From Aporrectodea caliginosa (Eukaryota > Annelida > Clitellata > Crassiclitellata > Lumbricidae), in contig JACEVL010000002.1 of the NCBI GenBank assembly GCA_020284085.1, positions 310,001 through 374,000 on the forward strand: DNA of 64,000 nucleotides. The letters run 5' to 3'. A program made the translations under genes and the position numbers. Position 1 is the stretch's first letter. The number at the start of each line of letters is the position of its first letter. The notes under the pieces were generated by a model that saw nothing but the letters and a program-made list of their open reading frames with translations, made no database searches and had not been told where the DNA came from. Shown one piece after another: positions 45,291-57,739 of the stretch.

Positions 45291-47309
45291 AATCAATAAA
45301 TAATCGTTTATTGAAAATAATAAAGCTGACACAGCCGCAACTTAATGATATGAATTAGAAACCAGAAAATGCGCTACCGGGCATATCAGACTCGTGAGAT
45401 CATACTTAAAATTACAACTGCGTATGGCACAGCGCTGCGTGAGTGAGCACCATGCACCGTGAAAATGTCACACTTAGGGTACAAAGCTGATGCCACAATG
45501 AAAAACTTCGTTGCGATTTCTGGAACGTTACCAGCACCAATATAATGAGTACACTGCTGAAGCAGGTCTGGGAGCCTGCTTCCTATACGCCGAGGCTAAG
45601 AAAGAGCGAGGTCGCTATGCGCGTCTCGAGAGAAAGAAACTCAACCCAGAACAATCTATTCAGAACGTGGCGCTTAATTAAGAAGTCAACTCGTTTCTTA
45701 GATTCTGAAATTGTAAAATGCTGGCGCTAATCTAGTTAACATGTAGAAATAATATTTTCTACATGCTATATTATAGCATGTAGAGAATAGTAAACTGCTT
45801 TATTGACATCGCCTCAGCTAGATCATCTCATTTCATACTTACTGAAACGGTAGAAAATCCACAAACATCCGAAATCGAGTGCTATATAAATTTGTTAAAG
45901 AAGAGCGCTATAGAAGTATGTATTCCAATCCTCTACTACTCCCATACAACTATACGATCTACTCATTCTGACCGATAATTAATGAAACGATCATTGCATT
46001 GGGTTGATCCGTGGAAAATCAGTTGATACATCTATAGGCCCTACTATAAGTCTAAGTCTGTACGTTGTCCTTCCGTTTGTTTGTATGTATGTATGTATGT
46101 ATGTATGTATGTATGTATGTATGTATGTATGTATGTATGTATGTTTGTCCGGACACAAAGGCTCCGAAACGAAACGTTTTAGCAATTTGAAGAATTTTAC
46201 AAAACATTCTTACGGCGATTTGGTGTAAAAAGCGACTATTTTCAGCTCGCAATTTACGTTTAATTCCGACTTATGGACATTTTAAGTTTCCAACCGCATG
46301 AACAAATTCAACGAGGTGATATCATGAATAACAACGGCCATTATGTATTACGTCACGCGCAACGTCACGCCGGGCTAAATATGCAAATCAGGCGCATTCG
46401 TCAAAAAAAATCAGACGTCGATCAGACACATTTCGATCCCCATTGGAACAACAGACTGAGCTCAACAAGGTAAAAGAAGAGCTGGGTCTAATATATTTAG
46501 CTCGAGGAACAAAATAATAATAGGTCCATTATATTATGAGGTAGAGATAACCCGTGCGGTACTATTTTCAACTCATAATTTGCTTTAAATTCCATTGTAG
46601 ACGTTGTCATTTATTCAAACGCCTTAAAATCTAGGTTTTGGGAACGACGGATTCACATAACATATTTTTGAAACCCTTGCCAGTTACTTCTTCCAGAACA
46701 CGTGACATGACGTCATTCACCGTGACTTTGAAGTAACCGCTCCAATCTACAAAGCCAGTAGTATAAAATGAAAGCAGCTCTCGCTGTCTGCAGACTAGAG
46801 TCATCGACTACAAAGAATTTGAAAAGTCCATTTTTAACACTATGTGACCTTGTGTATATCCACAGCCACCCACGAGTTTTAGAAAGGTGATCTAGTTTAA
46901 GATTTTTCGCTACAATTAAGCAGTCTTAAAGACACATGCTTGCCACTCTGTGGAAATTACATTCCATGATCTATAATATCGACTAGGCTAACACGTTTAT
47001 TGGTTCGTAACGGTTCATTTGACATCGGAAAGCTGTAGAAAGTCTCCTGTAACTATTTCACTGTGAATCACAACGTGTAATGACAAATCTCGTGTGTAGG
47101 AAAGTGCTGAAATACCCTCACTAAAGAACCAGAATCAGAATTCTATGGCTTGCAGTTCCCGAGAAACTAAGGGCATCCACGCCGTGTCGCCAAGTGACAT
47201 TGAACCTCAAATGTATTGTAATGTAGGCTAATTAGTAACTTATATAGCGCCGCTCGCACAAGTGGCCATTCAGCAATGCTTCCAGTGCGAGTACCCAGAG
47301 AGAAGAAAT
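45291..47309. other. Intergenic sequence between tandem copies
   Basis: It contains small palindromes near 45728-45782 (CATGTAGAAA…TTTTCTACATG and ACATGCTATA…TATAGCATGT) and a GCGCTATAGAAGT retroelement-end motif at 45905. The short frames at 45545 and 46273 have no recognisable domain. No gene is supported. Confidence 0.45.
46079..46144. repeat. (GTAT)n microsatellite
   Basis: About 15 GTAT units. Confidence 0.97.
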
Positions 47310-47560
47310 AGGTTTGAAGAAAGAGAGAGGTGTAGGAACAGATCCAGAAATAAGGAACACGTAAAGAGGAAGGAAATGAATACCACAGGGCAGGCCCAAT
47401 GGTGACAAAATATGATCTAGTTTGCTTCAAAGTTTTCCTAGTTCGCGGGACAAAGAGATCATGCCGGTCCAAAGAGCAAAAAGGTCGGAGTGTAGCTGCA
47501 GAATGATGAAAGCGAATAATGGTATAATGTTGAGTGTTCGAGTTTTTTAGTTGGTAGACC
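47310..47560 (-). mobile_element. LINE reverse-transcriptase C-terminal fragment, copy 2
   Basis: Duplicate of 36840-37110 (RSYFVTIGPALWYSFPSSLR on the minus strand). Confidence 0.7.
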
Positions 47561-47625
47561 ATAAAACCATAAAAATTAATAGACATTAAGAAAACCATTC
47601 TAGCACTTGTAGTTCCGGAAACGAA

Positions 47626-47878
47626 AGTAATAATAATATAATATTTATTCTTTAATTAAGCGCCTGACAAACGTACTGCGCTGTACATGTACAGTACATG
47701 TTACGCAATTGAAACAAATCACAGAAGACACAAATCTTAACTACTAACAGAACAGACAGCCTGCAATACACGGCGCTTATTGCAGCCTACAAAGCATATC
47801 CGCCCTACGGGGCTCGAACTCGGTACCTCTAGCTCTCTATGCCAGCGTGTTATCCAATGCGCTATCGGGCCCCCAATT
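47626..47878 (-). mobile_element. tRNA-derived SINE, best-preserved copy
   Basis: Read on the minus strand, it opens GGGGGCCCGATAGCGCATTG with an A box, followed by a B box in GGTACCGAGTTCGAGCCCC, as in a tRNA promoter for RNA polymerase III. The body and an AATAAAGAATAAATATTAT tail follow. Copy 1 of the duplication has the empty site (AACGAAAG|TGACCTTGAAC near 37190), so this insertion is younger than the duplication or was lost cleanly from copy 1. Confidence 0.85.
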
Positions 47879-49145
47879 GGCCTTGAACTACAAAATCATA
47901 CGATGGTCATACCAGGTGGTTCATAACTTTCCAAGACCCCAATGAGCCTATCTTGGATTGGCACCTTCTTTTTTATTTCACCGATAACTAAATAAATTAT
48001 TATTATTTAGCAATAGATGTCAAATAACCGTGAAAGTGAAGGTCTTCATTTTGTCCTACAGTGTTAGAAATAGCTTGTTTACCCGGAAAACCCTATCAGA
48101 GACACAAAAATCACTTCTCCATTGCTTGTATTTCCTAAGATACTATGGGATAAAATATCTCTCGTTTCGTCAATAAATTGGCCTATAGCCTACTTGTTTG
48201 ATGGAGTCACTGACTCACTGTCGTATTGTCAAAAGCATTTCTTCTCTGTGTAACGCCTAAGTAATTATTATTTTATCGCTGGAAATACGTGCCATGTTTC
48301 TAGTAAAAGTCAACTTTTAGTAAGCTGAAGTTGATTCTGACGTATTCACGACACGAAGCACAGTGAACGAGCCAACACCGATTGAGTAATTTGGCGATTC
48401 TGAGCAATGAAAAGGAAGCTTTTGAATCTTGATCAACTCGATTTTGACAAAGTAATAGATGCATTTGCATCTGCTTCTTAGCCTTCGTAATTTTAGGCAC
48501 TTAAAAGACAATTATGACAACATGTTACTAGTCGTGTTACATTAGCGAATCTTTAAATAAGTCAAAATTACTGCTCACTGCTGACCTCTCTTTTCTTTAG
48601 ATTGGTCTTTTCAAATATATAAATCGTTTCCAAGTTATGTTGCATTACTTATTACAGAGGAAAACCATTGAATAAAATCAGGGAACTATATCATCTATGT
48701 AATTGTATTAAATTTGTACACACTGTTGCACAGTATTAATACTAGACCTATGATACGAACGATTAACCGTCAACTAAAAAATTATATTTGCACCTTTTAA
48801 TTTTGCCCCCGGGCGCAGAAACCCCTCGATATGCCACTGCTGAGAGCTGGACATTTTTGTCAGATTTTTGCTAGATTTCATTTCTTCTGACCTTGAAATG
48901 ACCTTGAATGATCCAAAATTTGGTGTCAATATTGTTTCCAGATATAGCTCTCGTCGAGACAAAAAGAAAAAAAATGCAAATCGGACTATTCGTTCACTTT
49001 TTGTGGTAAAAAGTGTAAATTGAGAATGGGGCCAAGTTCAAATTCAAAGACCCGAGCATGAGCGCCAACAGTCCTAGAATTTAAGTAGTCCTTGATTAAA
49101 GCAGACATTAAACAATAAACTCATCTAGAATAGCACTGAACTCAC

Positions 49146-49472
49146 CTGGTGCCGTGCAAGAAGCGGAGAAGACGGGCGCATTTGTTGCGATGTATTCAAT
49201 CGAAATGTTCGCCGGTTTTGCAAATGTTAGTATGCATTGGTAGACTCCTGGATCGTTGACACTGGTCTGGACGGCTGATGTTGACGTGAACTCGTTATTA
49301 GCTCTAAACCTCACTTTCATAATATCCGAAGTGTAGAAAACGCCATCTCTTGTCCAGGTAATATTCGCATAGATCGGATTGTAACTACTGTCGGCATACG
49401 TGACGCTGCAGATTGCTTGCTTGTCTGTTGGATACTCTTTGAGCACTATGCAGCTACACGTTGGACCTTGCC
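49146..49472 (-). CDS. Ig-like exon, C type, tandem copy 2
   Basis: Same length, phase and splice sites as 38529-38855; I see only silent change in the compared part. Upstream of the acceptor the intron has lost about 260 bp, leaving only CTTCGACAG of the original acceptor context. Branch-point use may be affected. Confidence 0.75.
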
Positions 49473-49680
49473 CTGTCGAAGCAAATCCAGTATTGACAGA
49501 GTTTTGTGATGCGACAAATTGTTGTTTTCTTAAGTTTCATATAGATATAACAAATAACGTCATGATTTACCATGTCAGTCACTCTCCAGCATAACTACGT
49601 AAAGTACGAATGTCTCAATTTCATATGATTGTGTTAATTTTATCACTATGATTATTTCTGTACAGTAGTACTATATATTG

Positions 49681-51880
49681 AAGCCTTCACACAAGATCTT
49701 TCCTCTTCAGACCTCGTCTTAAATCCTCCATCCTCTCTCGATGACCTACTGTCTTCCTACAATACCACTCACTCCATGCTCCTTGGCAAGCACGCTCCTA
49801 TTATCACCAAATCCGGCTCTCACGTTAAGAACCTTTAGTACAATTCCTATCTCCAGGCCTTCAAAGCTTTCCGTCGACGCCTTGAGCGCACTTACAAACG
49901 AACCCGTGATCCTCAATTTCTATCTACCCTAAAATCAGCCACAAATAAATACCATCACCTTCTGGCTACGACTAAAAAGAGGTTTTACTCCTCATTAGTT
50001 CAATCCCGCTCCTATAAACCTCGCCTTCTCTGGAAACTATTAAGCAACTCCTCCATCGGAACTCCTCAAGCCCACTTCCAAACTCTCTTCCACCTTCCTT
50101 AATAGCTGAGTCGTTTTGTTCCTTCTTCTCTGGCAAAATTACTACCCTCCGTCTCTCTCTTCAATCACTACTCTCAAAACCCACCATCGATTCACCTTCA
50201 GATACTCTTTCCACCACTCACGACCGTACACCCTCCCCACCTCGATCATCATTATCTGTCTTCCAACCAACGTCAGAGACTGAAATATCCCATCTGTTAC
50301 AATCTCTTCCAAATAAGCAGTGTGAACTTGACCCTATACCTACCTCCTTACTGAAAGACTGTGCATCTATTCTTGTTCCCATCATCAGCAAAATAATCAA
50401 CCTCTCCTTGTCTACTGGCAATTTTCCCCTCCTCTTCAAACATTCTTTATTCACTCCACTTCTCAAGAAACCATCACTTGATAAAGAAATCCTTTCAAAC
50501 TACCGTCCTGTCTCCAACCTGTCATTCATCTCTGAACTAACCGAACGCATAATCCTGTCTCGGATAAATGACTACCTGACTTCAAACTCACTCCTTAACC
50601 CACACCAGTCTGGTTTTACCAAGCGGCACTCAACCGAAACCCTTCTCACTTCCTTCTACAATAAACTTGTTTCTGCCATCTCTCATCAACAAGTCTCCTG
50701 TCTGTGCCTCCTTGATAATTCTGCAGCCTTTGACACCATCGACCACAACATATTAATTTACTCCAAAGACTGTCTTCCTGGTTCGGTTTTACCGACACTG
50801 CTCTCCTCTGGATTCAGACTTATCTCTCTTCCCGCTCTTTCTCCGTTAAAACACCAGAAACCTCATCGCAATCATGCCCTCCGACAGCAAGGTTCTGTTC
50901 TTGGGCCCCTATTGTTCATCCTTTACACTACTCCGCTCAGCTCACTCATCAAAGCATCCTCGGTTGACCATCACCTATACGCCGACGACACCCAATTATT
51001 CATCTCATTCTTCCCAAGCAGCTTCTCTCACTCCATTGATCAGCTTCTCCGTGTGGTAAAACAAATCTCCTCTTGGATGACCTCAAACTTGCTGTGCCTA
51101 AACCCCTCTAAAACTGAATTCATTCTTATAGGCCTCCGTGATCAACTCAGGAAAATCCCAGATCTCTCTATTTCCCTCGACCTTGACTCTGTATGCACTC
51201 ACACATTCATTGCAAATTCTCCGGTCCGGAACTTAGGTGTGACTTTTGACCAGAATCTCAGCATCTTTCCCGCTCTTGCTTCATGCACAACCGTGACCTT
51301 CGAAGGATCCGCCCTATGCTCGACTTCAAAACCGCATCCACAATCCATAGTCCATGCCAAATTGGATTACTGCAATGCTCTCTTCCTCAACATAGATACC
51401 ACCCACTCGTATCTCCGTCAGTTGTTCACGGTCCAACCTTTTCGTTCAACCCGTTCATCTTCTGCCCTCACACTCCTTCGCCGCCTAAATTCGCAAATCG
51501 CTCCATAGCCATAGCTGTACCGCCTCTTTGGAGCAAACTCCCGCATGTGCTACGACACATATCCGATCCATCCCACGAACTCACCGAAACCTCACCTCTA
51601 GCTATCTCTTCACAGGTCTTCCACTCAAAACCGAAAACACTGCTTTATCACAAATCCTATCCCGATTCCTGTCCTCCCCTCACCTCCCTCGCCGATTCAA
51701 CTCTAAACATCATCCACCTTAGCCGTCTGACAGTCTGCCTACCTGACTCTCTGGATTTTGACCCTCTGCCTATCGATTCTGTTTTGATTAAGCGCATGTC
51801 AATAAGTTGATTCTCGTGACTTCGCTTTTGTGGGCGCTCTAGAAATATTGAGATTACGATTACAATTACGATTACGATAT
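49681..51880 (+). mobile_element. CR1/L2-like LINE, 5'-truncated but longest copy
   Basis: Reverse transcriptase is readable over 50408-51508: NYRPVSNLSFISELTERIIL, SGFTKRHSTETLL, LLDNSAAFDTIDHN, GSVLGPLLF, LYADDTQLF and NPSKTEFIL. The C-terminal RSTRSSSALTL and APRLW-like sequence is in other frames. It ends GGGCGCTCTAGAAATATTG and a GATTACGATTAC tail at about 51850-51880. No endonuclease domain. It is the same family as 4228-5692. Confidence 0.85.
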
Positions 51881-52306
51881 GTGGTGCTTAAATGTTTTTA
51901 ATAGTGTACAGTAGTATGTTGTAGGCCTACAGTAGTATTATGTGGTGCATAAATGTTTTTGTACTATCGTCATTGTGATTGCAATTTATATAGCATCGTG
52001 GGTAGCAATCTACTTCTTTAACGCTTTACACTCTCTCTAGTAACTGTGAGCGTAAATGCTGATTAATGCTCGGAGTTAAATGTACTTAGATACTACATTT
52101 TAAACGGGTTTTTTTAAAACAGAAACCAGTTGACTCTCTGAATGACTGCAGGAGGACTGTTCCAGGCACGTGGACCAGCGACACGAAACGCTTCATCACC
52201 TGTTTTAGTTATAGTTATTGACAGTAAAAACACCAGCCGCGGACTTTGATGATCTCAGCAGCGACCTATTGGGATAAACACAAGTGTTAAAGTGTAGTCC
52301 ACTTAC

Positions 52307-52565
52307 GAATGACGATGAGCTTGGCGCCGACGTGATTGTTAGTGGCAAATGGACTGTATTGTGCGAGATATATGCCAGAAGTTGTAATCAGTGGAACTAC
52401 TGGAGACGATTGAGCAATATTTATGGTCAGATTAGTTTGGATGACGTCATAGAGGTTCCTTAACGAAGGCGTGACAGTGTCGCTGTAGTTTCTGAGTTTT
52501 GAAGTAAATTGCTCATTATCAGTTGGAGTAAAATTCCAAGATACTGGTGTCGGTTGATCCGTTCG
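52307..52565 (-). pseudogene. Truncated V-type Ig exon
   Basis: The minus strand reads DQPTPVSWNFTPTDNEQF, then SLRNLYDVIQTNLTINIAQ and TTSGIYLAQYSP, ending KLIVIR with donor GTCATTC|GTAAGT. The Trp, DVI/LTI strand and IVIR end match the other V exons, but it is clearly divergent from the copy 1/copy 2 V exons. The 5' part and the acceptor are missing where hAT-derived DNA begins (about 52565). It has no ATG-started frame, so it is easy to miss. Confidence 0.75.
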
Positions 52566-52639
52566 TTCAACCGCGTCACACTATTCCGCGTATGGAGTTG
52601 ACGCAGTCAGATAAATTTTGAATACAAAACTTTCTATCA

Positions 52640-53150
52640 GTCATTGATTGTCTGTTACTGCTTTGGAACATTGGCTTTGTGTGTACGAGCTAATTTCATC
52701 TCGATTCGGCTTCCAATTCAAACTGGAAGAAGAACTGCTGACAGCTGCATCGAATCTCATTGAGGTCTATAAAGACAACCGTGACGCATTCTTAGGAAAT
52801 GGGCGTGTGCATTTTGTTGAATTCGTGGACACAGTCAAAAACGAGCAAGCTCAAGATGTTCCTCGAGAGAATTTCATGAATTGGCTGATACTCCAGCAAC
52901 AAGTTCATGGATCATTTCCTAATGTGGAGATAGCAACCCGCATGCAATTGGTGCTGATGGTCAGTAGCTGTATTGCGGAATGTTCATTCTAATAATAAAG
53001 CTGATACGGAACAGTCTTCGCACACTGATGGGCAATGAGTGGGCTGTCCAACCTGACTCTGATGACCATAGAAGCTGACATTCTGCGTAAGATCAAGTTT
53101 GAGGACCTGGTGACCGAATTTGCGAAGAAAAAACAAGCAAAGTTCCACTA
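52640..53150 (+). pseudogene. hAT transposase C-terminal pseudogene
   Basis: The frame at 52648-52989 encodes FGFQFKLEEELLTAASNLIE and FMNWLILQQQVHGSFPNVEI, then MQLVLMVSSCIAECSF. FPNVEIA…L.L.V..A..ERSF is the hAT dimerisation region. A frameshift follows, then KADTE/NSLRTLMGNE- and FEDLVTEFAKKKQAKFH-like text ends it near 53150. This resembles the ZMYM/52-kDa-repressor-like hAT lineage, not the hAT in arm A. Confidence 0.75.
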
Positions 53151-53414
53151 ATTTGACATGACTTCACGCCCGAGACAAACTAACTTCTGACCTTTTAACT
53201 GTTTCCTATTGTTAGATATTATTTGTGTTACATTGTGTCTGTGAGCACTGCGTACTGCTCATATATTCTATGATGAATAATTATGAAACGCAAGACAAAA
53301 AAATTCTTACCTTTATGGTGGAGGCCCCTATGTGGTGGGACACAGGACACATACCTAAATTCGGGCCTGAATACATGAGTAATAAAATTAAAGAAAACGT
53401 TGTAAAGAACTTAC

Positions 53415-53738
53415 GAACGACGAGTAACTTGCCACCAGTGCTATTTGTATTATTGGCACATTGTCCGATGTACAACCCAGCCGTTGTTATCGGATTTCCA
53501 TTTTCTCTTGTTGTTGTCGCTTTCTTGATAATTAAACCGGTTTTGTTAACGTCGTAGAGGTTAGTCAACGATTGATTCCTAACACCGCCGAAGTTGATGA
53601 TATTGTAAGTGGTTGACTCATCTGAAGTTGGAATAACCTTCCACGAGACGTGTTGAGAGTCAGCTGTTAGATTCATTAGTGTATTCAGCTGTCCCTCATA
53701 AACAGCAATATTCTTCAGATTCAACCAACACTGAGGAC
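53415..53738 (-). CDS. Ig-like exon, V type, tandem copy 2
   Basis: 324 bp, phase 1-1, acceptor GTTTTTAG|GT and donor CGTTC|GTAAGT. It encodes PQCWLNLKNIAVYEGQLNTL, the core Trp in VSWKVIP, TGLIIKKATTTREN, and TTAGLYIGQCANNT followed by KLLVVR. Unlike the V exons of the 17-24 kb gene it has a second Cys (GQC) in strand F or G. Open throughout. Confidence 0.78.
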
Positions 53739-53838
53739 CTAAAAACAATGTCTTCAGCTTAAGCAGAGTGCTACTCTTATTAGGCCTACAATTAAAACTG
53801 GCGACAAGTATAAAATTCAGATAAAATGTTGGGGTTAA

Positions 53839-53942
53839 TTTTTTAGAAAGAACATTAATTTGAAAAGCAAACAAAATCAATCAATCAATCAATCAATCAT
53901 AAAATTTTGTTTGCTTTTCAAATTAATGTTCTTTCTAAAAAA
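53839..53942. repeat. Long perfect hairpin (39-bp arms), copy 2
   Basis: Arms 53839-53877 and 53904-53942, with a loop of 26 nt, one CAAT unit longer than copy 1. Stem sequences are the same as in copy 1. Confidence 0.9.
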
Positions 53943-53948
53943 ATAGAA

Positions 53949-54018
<70 letters not shown>
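53949..54018. repeat. (AAT)n tract, SINE tail
   Basis: Continuous with the SINE at 54019. Confidence 0.9.
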
Positions 54019-54265
54019 TTCTTTATTGAAACAGTCCGTTTGACAGATCGCAACCGGTTACAGTGTACAGTTACGCAATTTTGAACAATTCACACGCACG
54101 TAAATGACAGAGGACATAAATCTTAACTACTAACAGAACCGACAGCCTGCAATTGCCTACACGGCGTTAATTATAGCAGCCTACAAAGCATGTCCGCCTA
54201 CGGATCTAGATCTCGGTACCTCTCGCTATGTATGCGAGTGTGTTATCCAATGCGCTATCGCCCCC
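54019..54265 (-). mobile_element. tRNA-derived SINE, tandem copy 2
   Basis: Duplicate of 40689-40915, with about 30 more bases of the body preserved (TTACGCAATTTTGAACAATTC). Confidence 0.75.
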
Positions 54266-54497
54266 CCTCATGTCTGCTGTCGTGAAAGGTCTCCCATTGT
54301 GTTAGGTTATGAATGCATTTAGTTGTGTCGCACAGGCGCCAAACGTTTGTTCACAGTCTACGCTTCAGAAAGGACACCTTTCGCACAAACTGAATAGAGA
54401 AATTTGTATGAATGGTCATAAATGACCATCAGCATTCAACAGTATACCTTCCGACCATAGCAATTTGAAAACCTTGACAGTGACATTATACATAGCT

Positions 54498-55250
54498 TTA
54501 CAAAGTTACGATTGTGCTTCCATATTTTTCCAGACCGTTCATTGCAGCTTTTCCTATCGCCACCCTACGATTTATTTCAATATCACAATTTCCCTCTTTT
54601 TCTATTACTGATCCCAAAAATGTAAAGCTTGTTACCGTTTCTATTTCCTCTCCGTCTACTTCGAAACTGTCCTCCTCCTCTGTTGTCGTGATCTTTGTTT
54701 TCTTTATATTGAAGTAGAGTCCTACTTGATCACTTTCTCTATTGAGCCTTCTTATCAGTTCTATCAAATCATTTTCCCCCGCCAATAGTGTTGTGTCATC
54801 AGCGTATCTCAGATTGTTCACTGTTCTTCCCGCTATCTCTATTCCTTCCTCAGCCTCATCCATTCCTGCCTGCCTCATTATCCTTTCTGCGTACATGTTA
54901 AATAGGAAAGGAGACAAAATGCATCCATGCCGCACTCCCTTCTTTATCCTGAATCCGTCAGTATCTCCATAATCTGTCCTTATCACCGCAATCTGATCTT
55001 CGTACAATCCCTTAAGATGTTGTACCAAGTGTTTCGGTATCCCCTTTTCTACCAAGGTTTTCCACATCAATTTATGGTTAATGCAGTCAAACGCTTTGCT
55101 ATAATCGATGAAGCGTGTGTATACTTTCTGTCCATACTATCTTTGTCTCTCCATTATCCACCTCATGTTGGCAAATGGCAATATGGTCACGTGTTCCACG
55201 AGATTTCCTAAACCCTGCTTGACTGTCAGGAAGCTCTCTCTCTAGTACAT
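54498..55250 (-). mobile_element. RTE-clade (BovB-like) LINE fragment, tandem copy 2
   Basis: It has a 190-residue frame: KGIPKHLVQHLKGLYEDQIA, VRHGCILSPFLFNMYAERIM, NNLRYADDTTLLAGEND and FTFLGSVIEKEG, then RRVAIGKAAMNGL. Beyond about 55075, in another frame, FRKSRGTRDHIANMRWIMER is seen. Better preserved than copy 1 but truncated at both ends. Confidence 0.82.
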
Positions 55251-56540
55251 TCAATTCTTTTATGTATTTTTTAAAGTAAAATTTTGCTTATGTGTGATAT
55301 CATTGCTATTCTCCTGTAATTATCATATTCTTTCGCGTCTCCTTTTTTAAATAGATGAATAAAAACAGAAGCTCCTTAGTCAACCACAAAGAACCAAGTC
55401 GGATGGTTACAGCCTATCAGATCTGAGAAAACGTTGAAGGCTGCATTGTGACACGATATACGGTATATTAAGACTAATTATACGCTTCCAAATGTTATAA
55501 ATCGGACTGAATTCATACACGGCCGTCTCATCCCTTATTTTACACTATTTTGCCAGTGGATGAAGACCATTTCCTTTTGCTGTGATCACTGCGACCACTC
55601 TCCATTTTCTGAAATCCCAAGCTCTAGTCAGGAAAATCCCAAGATTGGTAAAAAGTGTATAAAAATCCAAAGTTACCGACATGGAAATAGTGATGATGAA
55701 ACATGAAATGCGTTCTAACTTTTAAAAAACACATTTATTCACAAAAAAGCCCAGGTACGAACTGGCAAAGAAAAACCAGAGCATGACATTAAATTAGCAA
55801 TGTTTACAAGTTACAACAATAATAAACTCCTTTCAGACTAAGCGAGTTTTTCTAAACTGATTCGCTGCCACTGTTGCAAAGTACGTTAAAAACTAGTCTG
55901 AAGACCTTAGAAAAAATCCCAAGATTGCAAGACAAAATCCCCAGATCATAAGTCGGACCCCAAAATCCGAAGATCGTGGGAAAAGCAGTGGTCGTGATGT
56001 CAGAAACGCCTTTGCTGAGTTTCTGAAGAAGTGGGTTACTTAAATGGTCTCTTGGGGTTGCGATTTATCTGCCCTTCTTCCATCCATTGTATTCATTCAT
56101 CGATGAGGACGATTGTGTATTTCGCATGAGCCCGCATAATCATCCGATTTGGATCTATCCACTTATCGAGTCCAAAGAGCTTAAGCCGATTTTGATGTGC
56201 TCACATGTCTCCATCCGATGTCCATTGCAACGAGTCAATATAAGATAAATGTGACACCTGATAGATATTTTTATTAACACACCGATGACTGGCCTACAAC
56301 TACTACGCCTGCCACACCTGTAGCTGGACACAGCATCCAATTGGAAGACTAGCCAGTCAGCCAAATTCTCATTCAATACAAGCAATTAGGCGCTATAGTT
56401 TACCTTAACAGCAGTGGAATTATTTTCAAGCTACAGTCTTCTGCCACGGCTCGTGAATAAGCCCTCGAGAATAAGCTAAAGTGCTCTTCGCTTTAGAAAG
56501 CGCTTTAGAAAGTTTGAGTTTACGATGGTTGGTTTTGTAC
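55251..56540. other. Duplicated intron-like sequence, copy 2
   Basis: Collinear with about 41900-43194. Short frames present in both copies show no domain. Confidence 0.5.
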
Positions 56541-56621
56541 CTGTCGTCGAAGGCGTTGCAGATGTAGTTGAGGACTGGGCAACTGTAGATGATTTGGTTG
56601 TAGCCGTTGTTCCAGCGCATA
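56541..56621 (-). CDS. Thr/Ser-rich linker exon, tandem copy 2
   Basis: 81 bp, phase 1-1, the same peptide as 43195-43275 in the compared part, with a CGTCGACGACAG|GTACAA-type donor context. It lies between the third C exon (59.5 kb) and the V exon (53.4 kb), matching the C-linker-V order of the intact gene. Confidence 0.72.
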
Positions 56622-56867
56622 CTATAAAAAGATGTAAACGGAAATAAATTCTCAACGCTAGGCCAGAACACTGTTGAATTGTTGCAACCATGTCAAAACC
56701 TCATACTATAGCTGAAAACCACTGCATGCAATGTAGGGTTAGGGTTAAGAAAGCCAGAGCAATGGCATATGCACCACCCCACCCACTTTGAGCATTAGAA
56801 GCCCAAGAAATCATTTGAATGTTCTATACCATATAATTATTTATATGGCGGATTGCTGCGGGCAGTA

Positions 56868-57019
56868 ATCCAGAACGAGTTCCACGTTCTACGTGGCCTG
56901 TTCCCGCCGGTGGCCGAGAGACGTTACAATCTTTGACCCAGACGGCACCCGTTTGAGCTGCCCCTCAAAGACAATAAAAACTTCATACCTAGAGGCCTCT
57001 ATGCTAGTGTTCAATGACT
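56868..57019 (+). mobile_element. CR1/L2-like LINE ORF2 C-terminal fragment
   Basis: The frame encodes VLRGLFPPVAERRYNL and, after a stop, HPFELPLKDNKNFIPRGLYA. It matches the end of the 1007-codon ORF in arm B (LRRLFPPPTQYHYDL, FELPCKDDKNFIPRALY) but is a diverged relative. Confidence 0.8.
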
Positions 57020-57690
57020 ATTAGGGTGGATTGAAAAAAGCGAAATTTAGCAATCCGAAATTTAATAGCAACCAAAAGTTGCCTAATGGCATAGGCTCAA
57101 AAAATGTCGAAAAAGTTTTTAAAATTTGTAATGTCTTGAGGCTCCCCAAGATGGCCAAAGTTACGGAAAATAGCTTTTTTTCGAGAAAATCGCAAGTTTT
57201 CTTTTAAAATATTCTAATTGAAAACAAATTAATTATCATTCAATATACCGTTGGAAAGAGCTTCTAAAACTGAATGAAATGATGTATTAATTTCCAGAAT
57301 ATTCCCGTATTTATACAAGTTATTAACTTTTAACCATTTCCCATGTTTCGCGACATGTCGCTAAGTCTGAAAACGGTTAAACACTAATAACCTTTTTACC
57401 TTTTGAGATATTTCAACCGATAGTATGTCATTCGATTCAGCCCTGGACCGCCGTTCCAACGGTATATTGTGATGCGGGATTATTTAACAGGACACATTTC
57501 TTTTAATTTTTTACAGTTTTAGTATAGGTTTGTTTGCAATCTTTCATTGATTCTGTTGTCATTTAAGCTGTATGAACACTTTGTCCGATGAATTGAGCGC
57601 TACGAACATTCCATTTTGTTTATGAATAATTTCGAAATGTCGAAGCATAAAAGCTACAATGCCTACTCGTTCTAAAACATAGTTTTTGAT
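57020..57690. other. Intergenic AT-rich sequence
   Basis: No coding or element structure is recognised. Confidence 0.5.
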
Positions 57691-57739
57691 GTTCGAACAC
57701 AGACAGGAACTACGGCAGGCTGCTCTACCCACGTTTGAG

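Larger units (their letters stand above)
47334..56835. repeat. Tandem segmental duplication, copy 2
   Basis: The longest copy of the block. Relative to copy 1 it keeps the full LINE/hAT region (49.9-53.1 kb), has a SINE insertion at 47626-47878, and lacks about 260 bp of intron next to the C exon acceptor. Confidence 0.88.

Noticed and set aside
45991..46252. Frames with repeated Tyr-Val-Cys-Met or Tyr-Ile-His-Thr
   Set aside because: They come from the (GTAT)n microsatellite.
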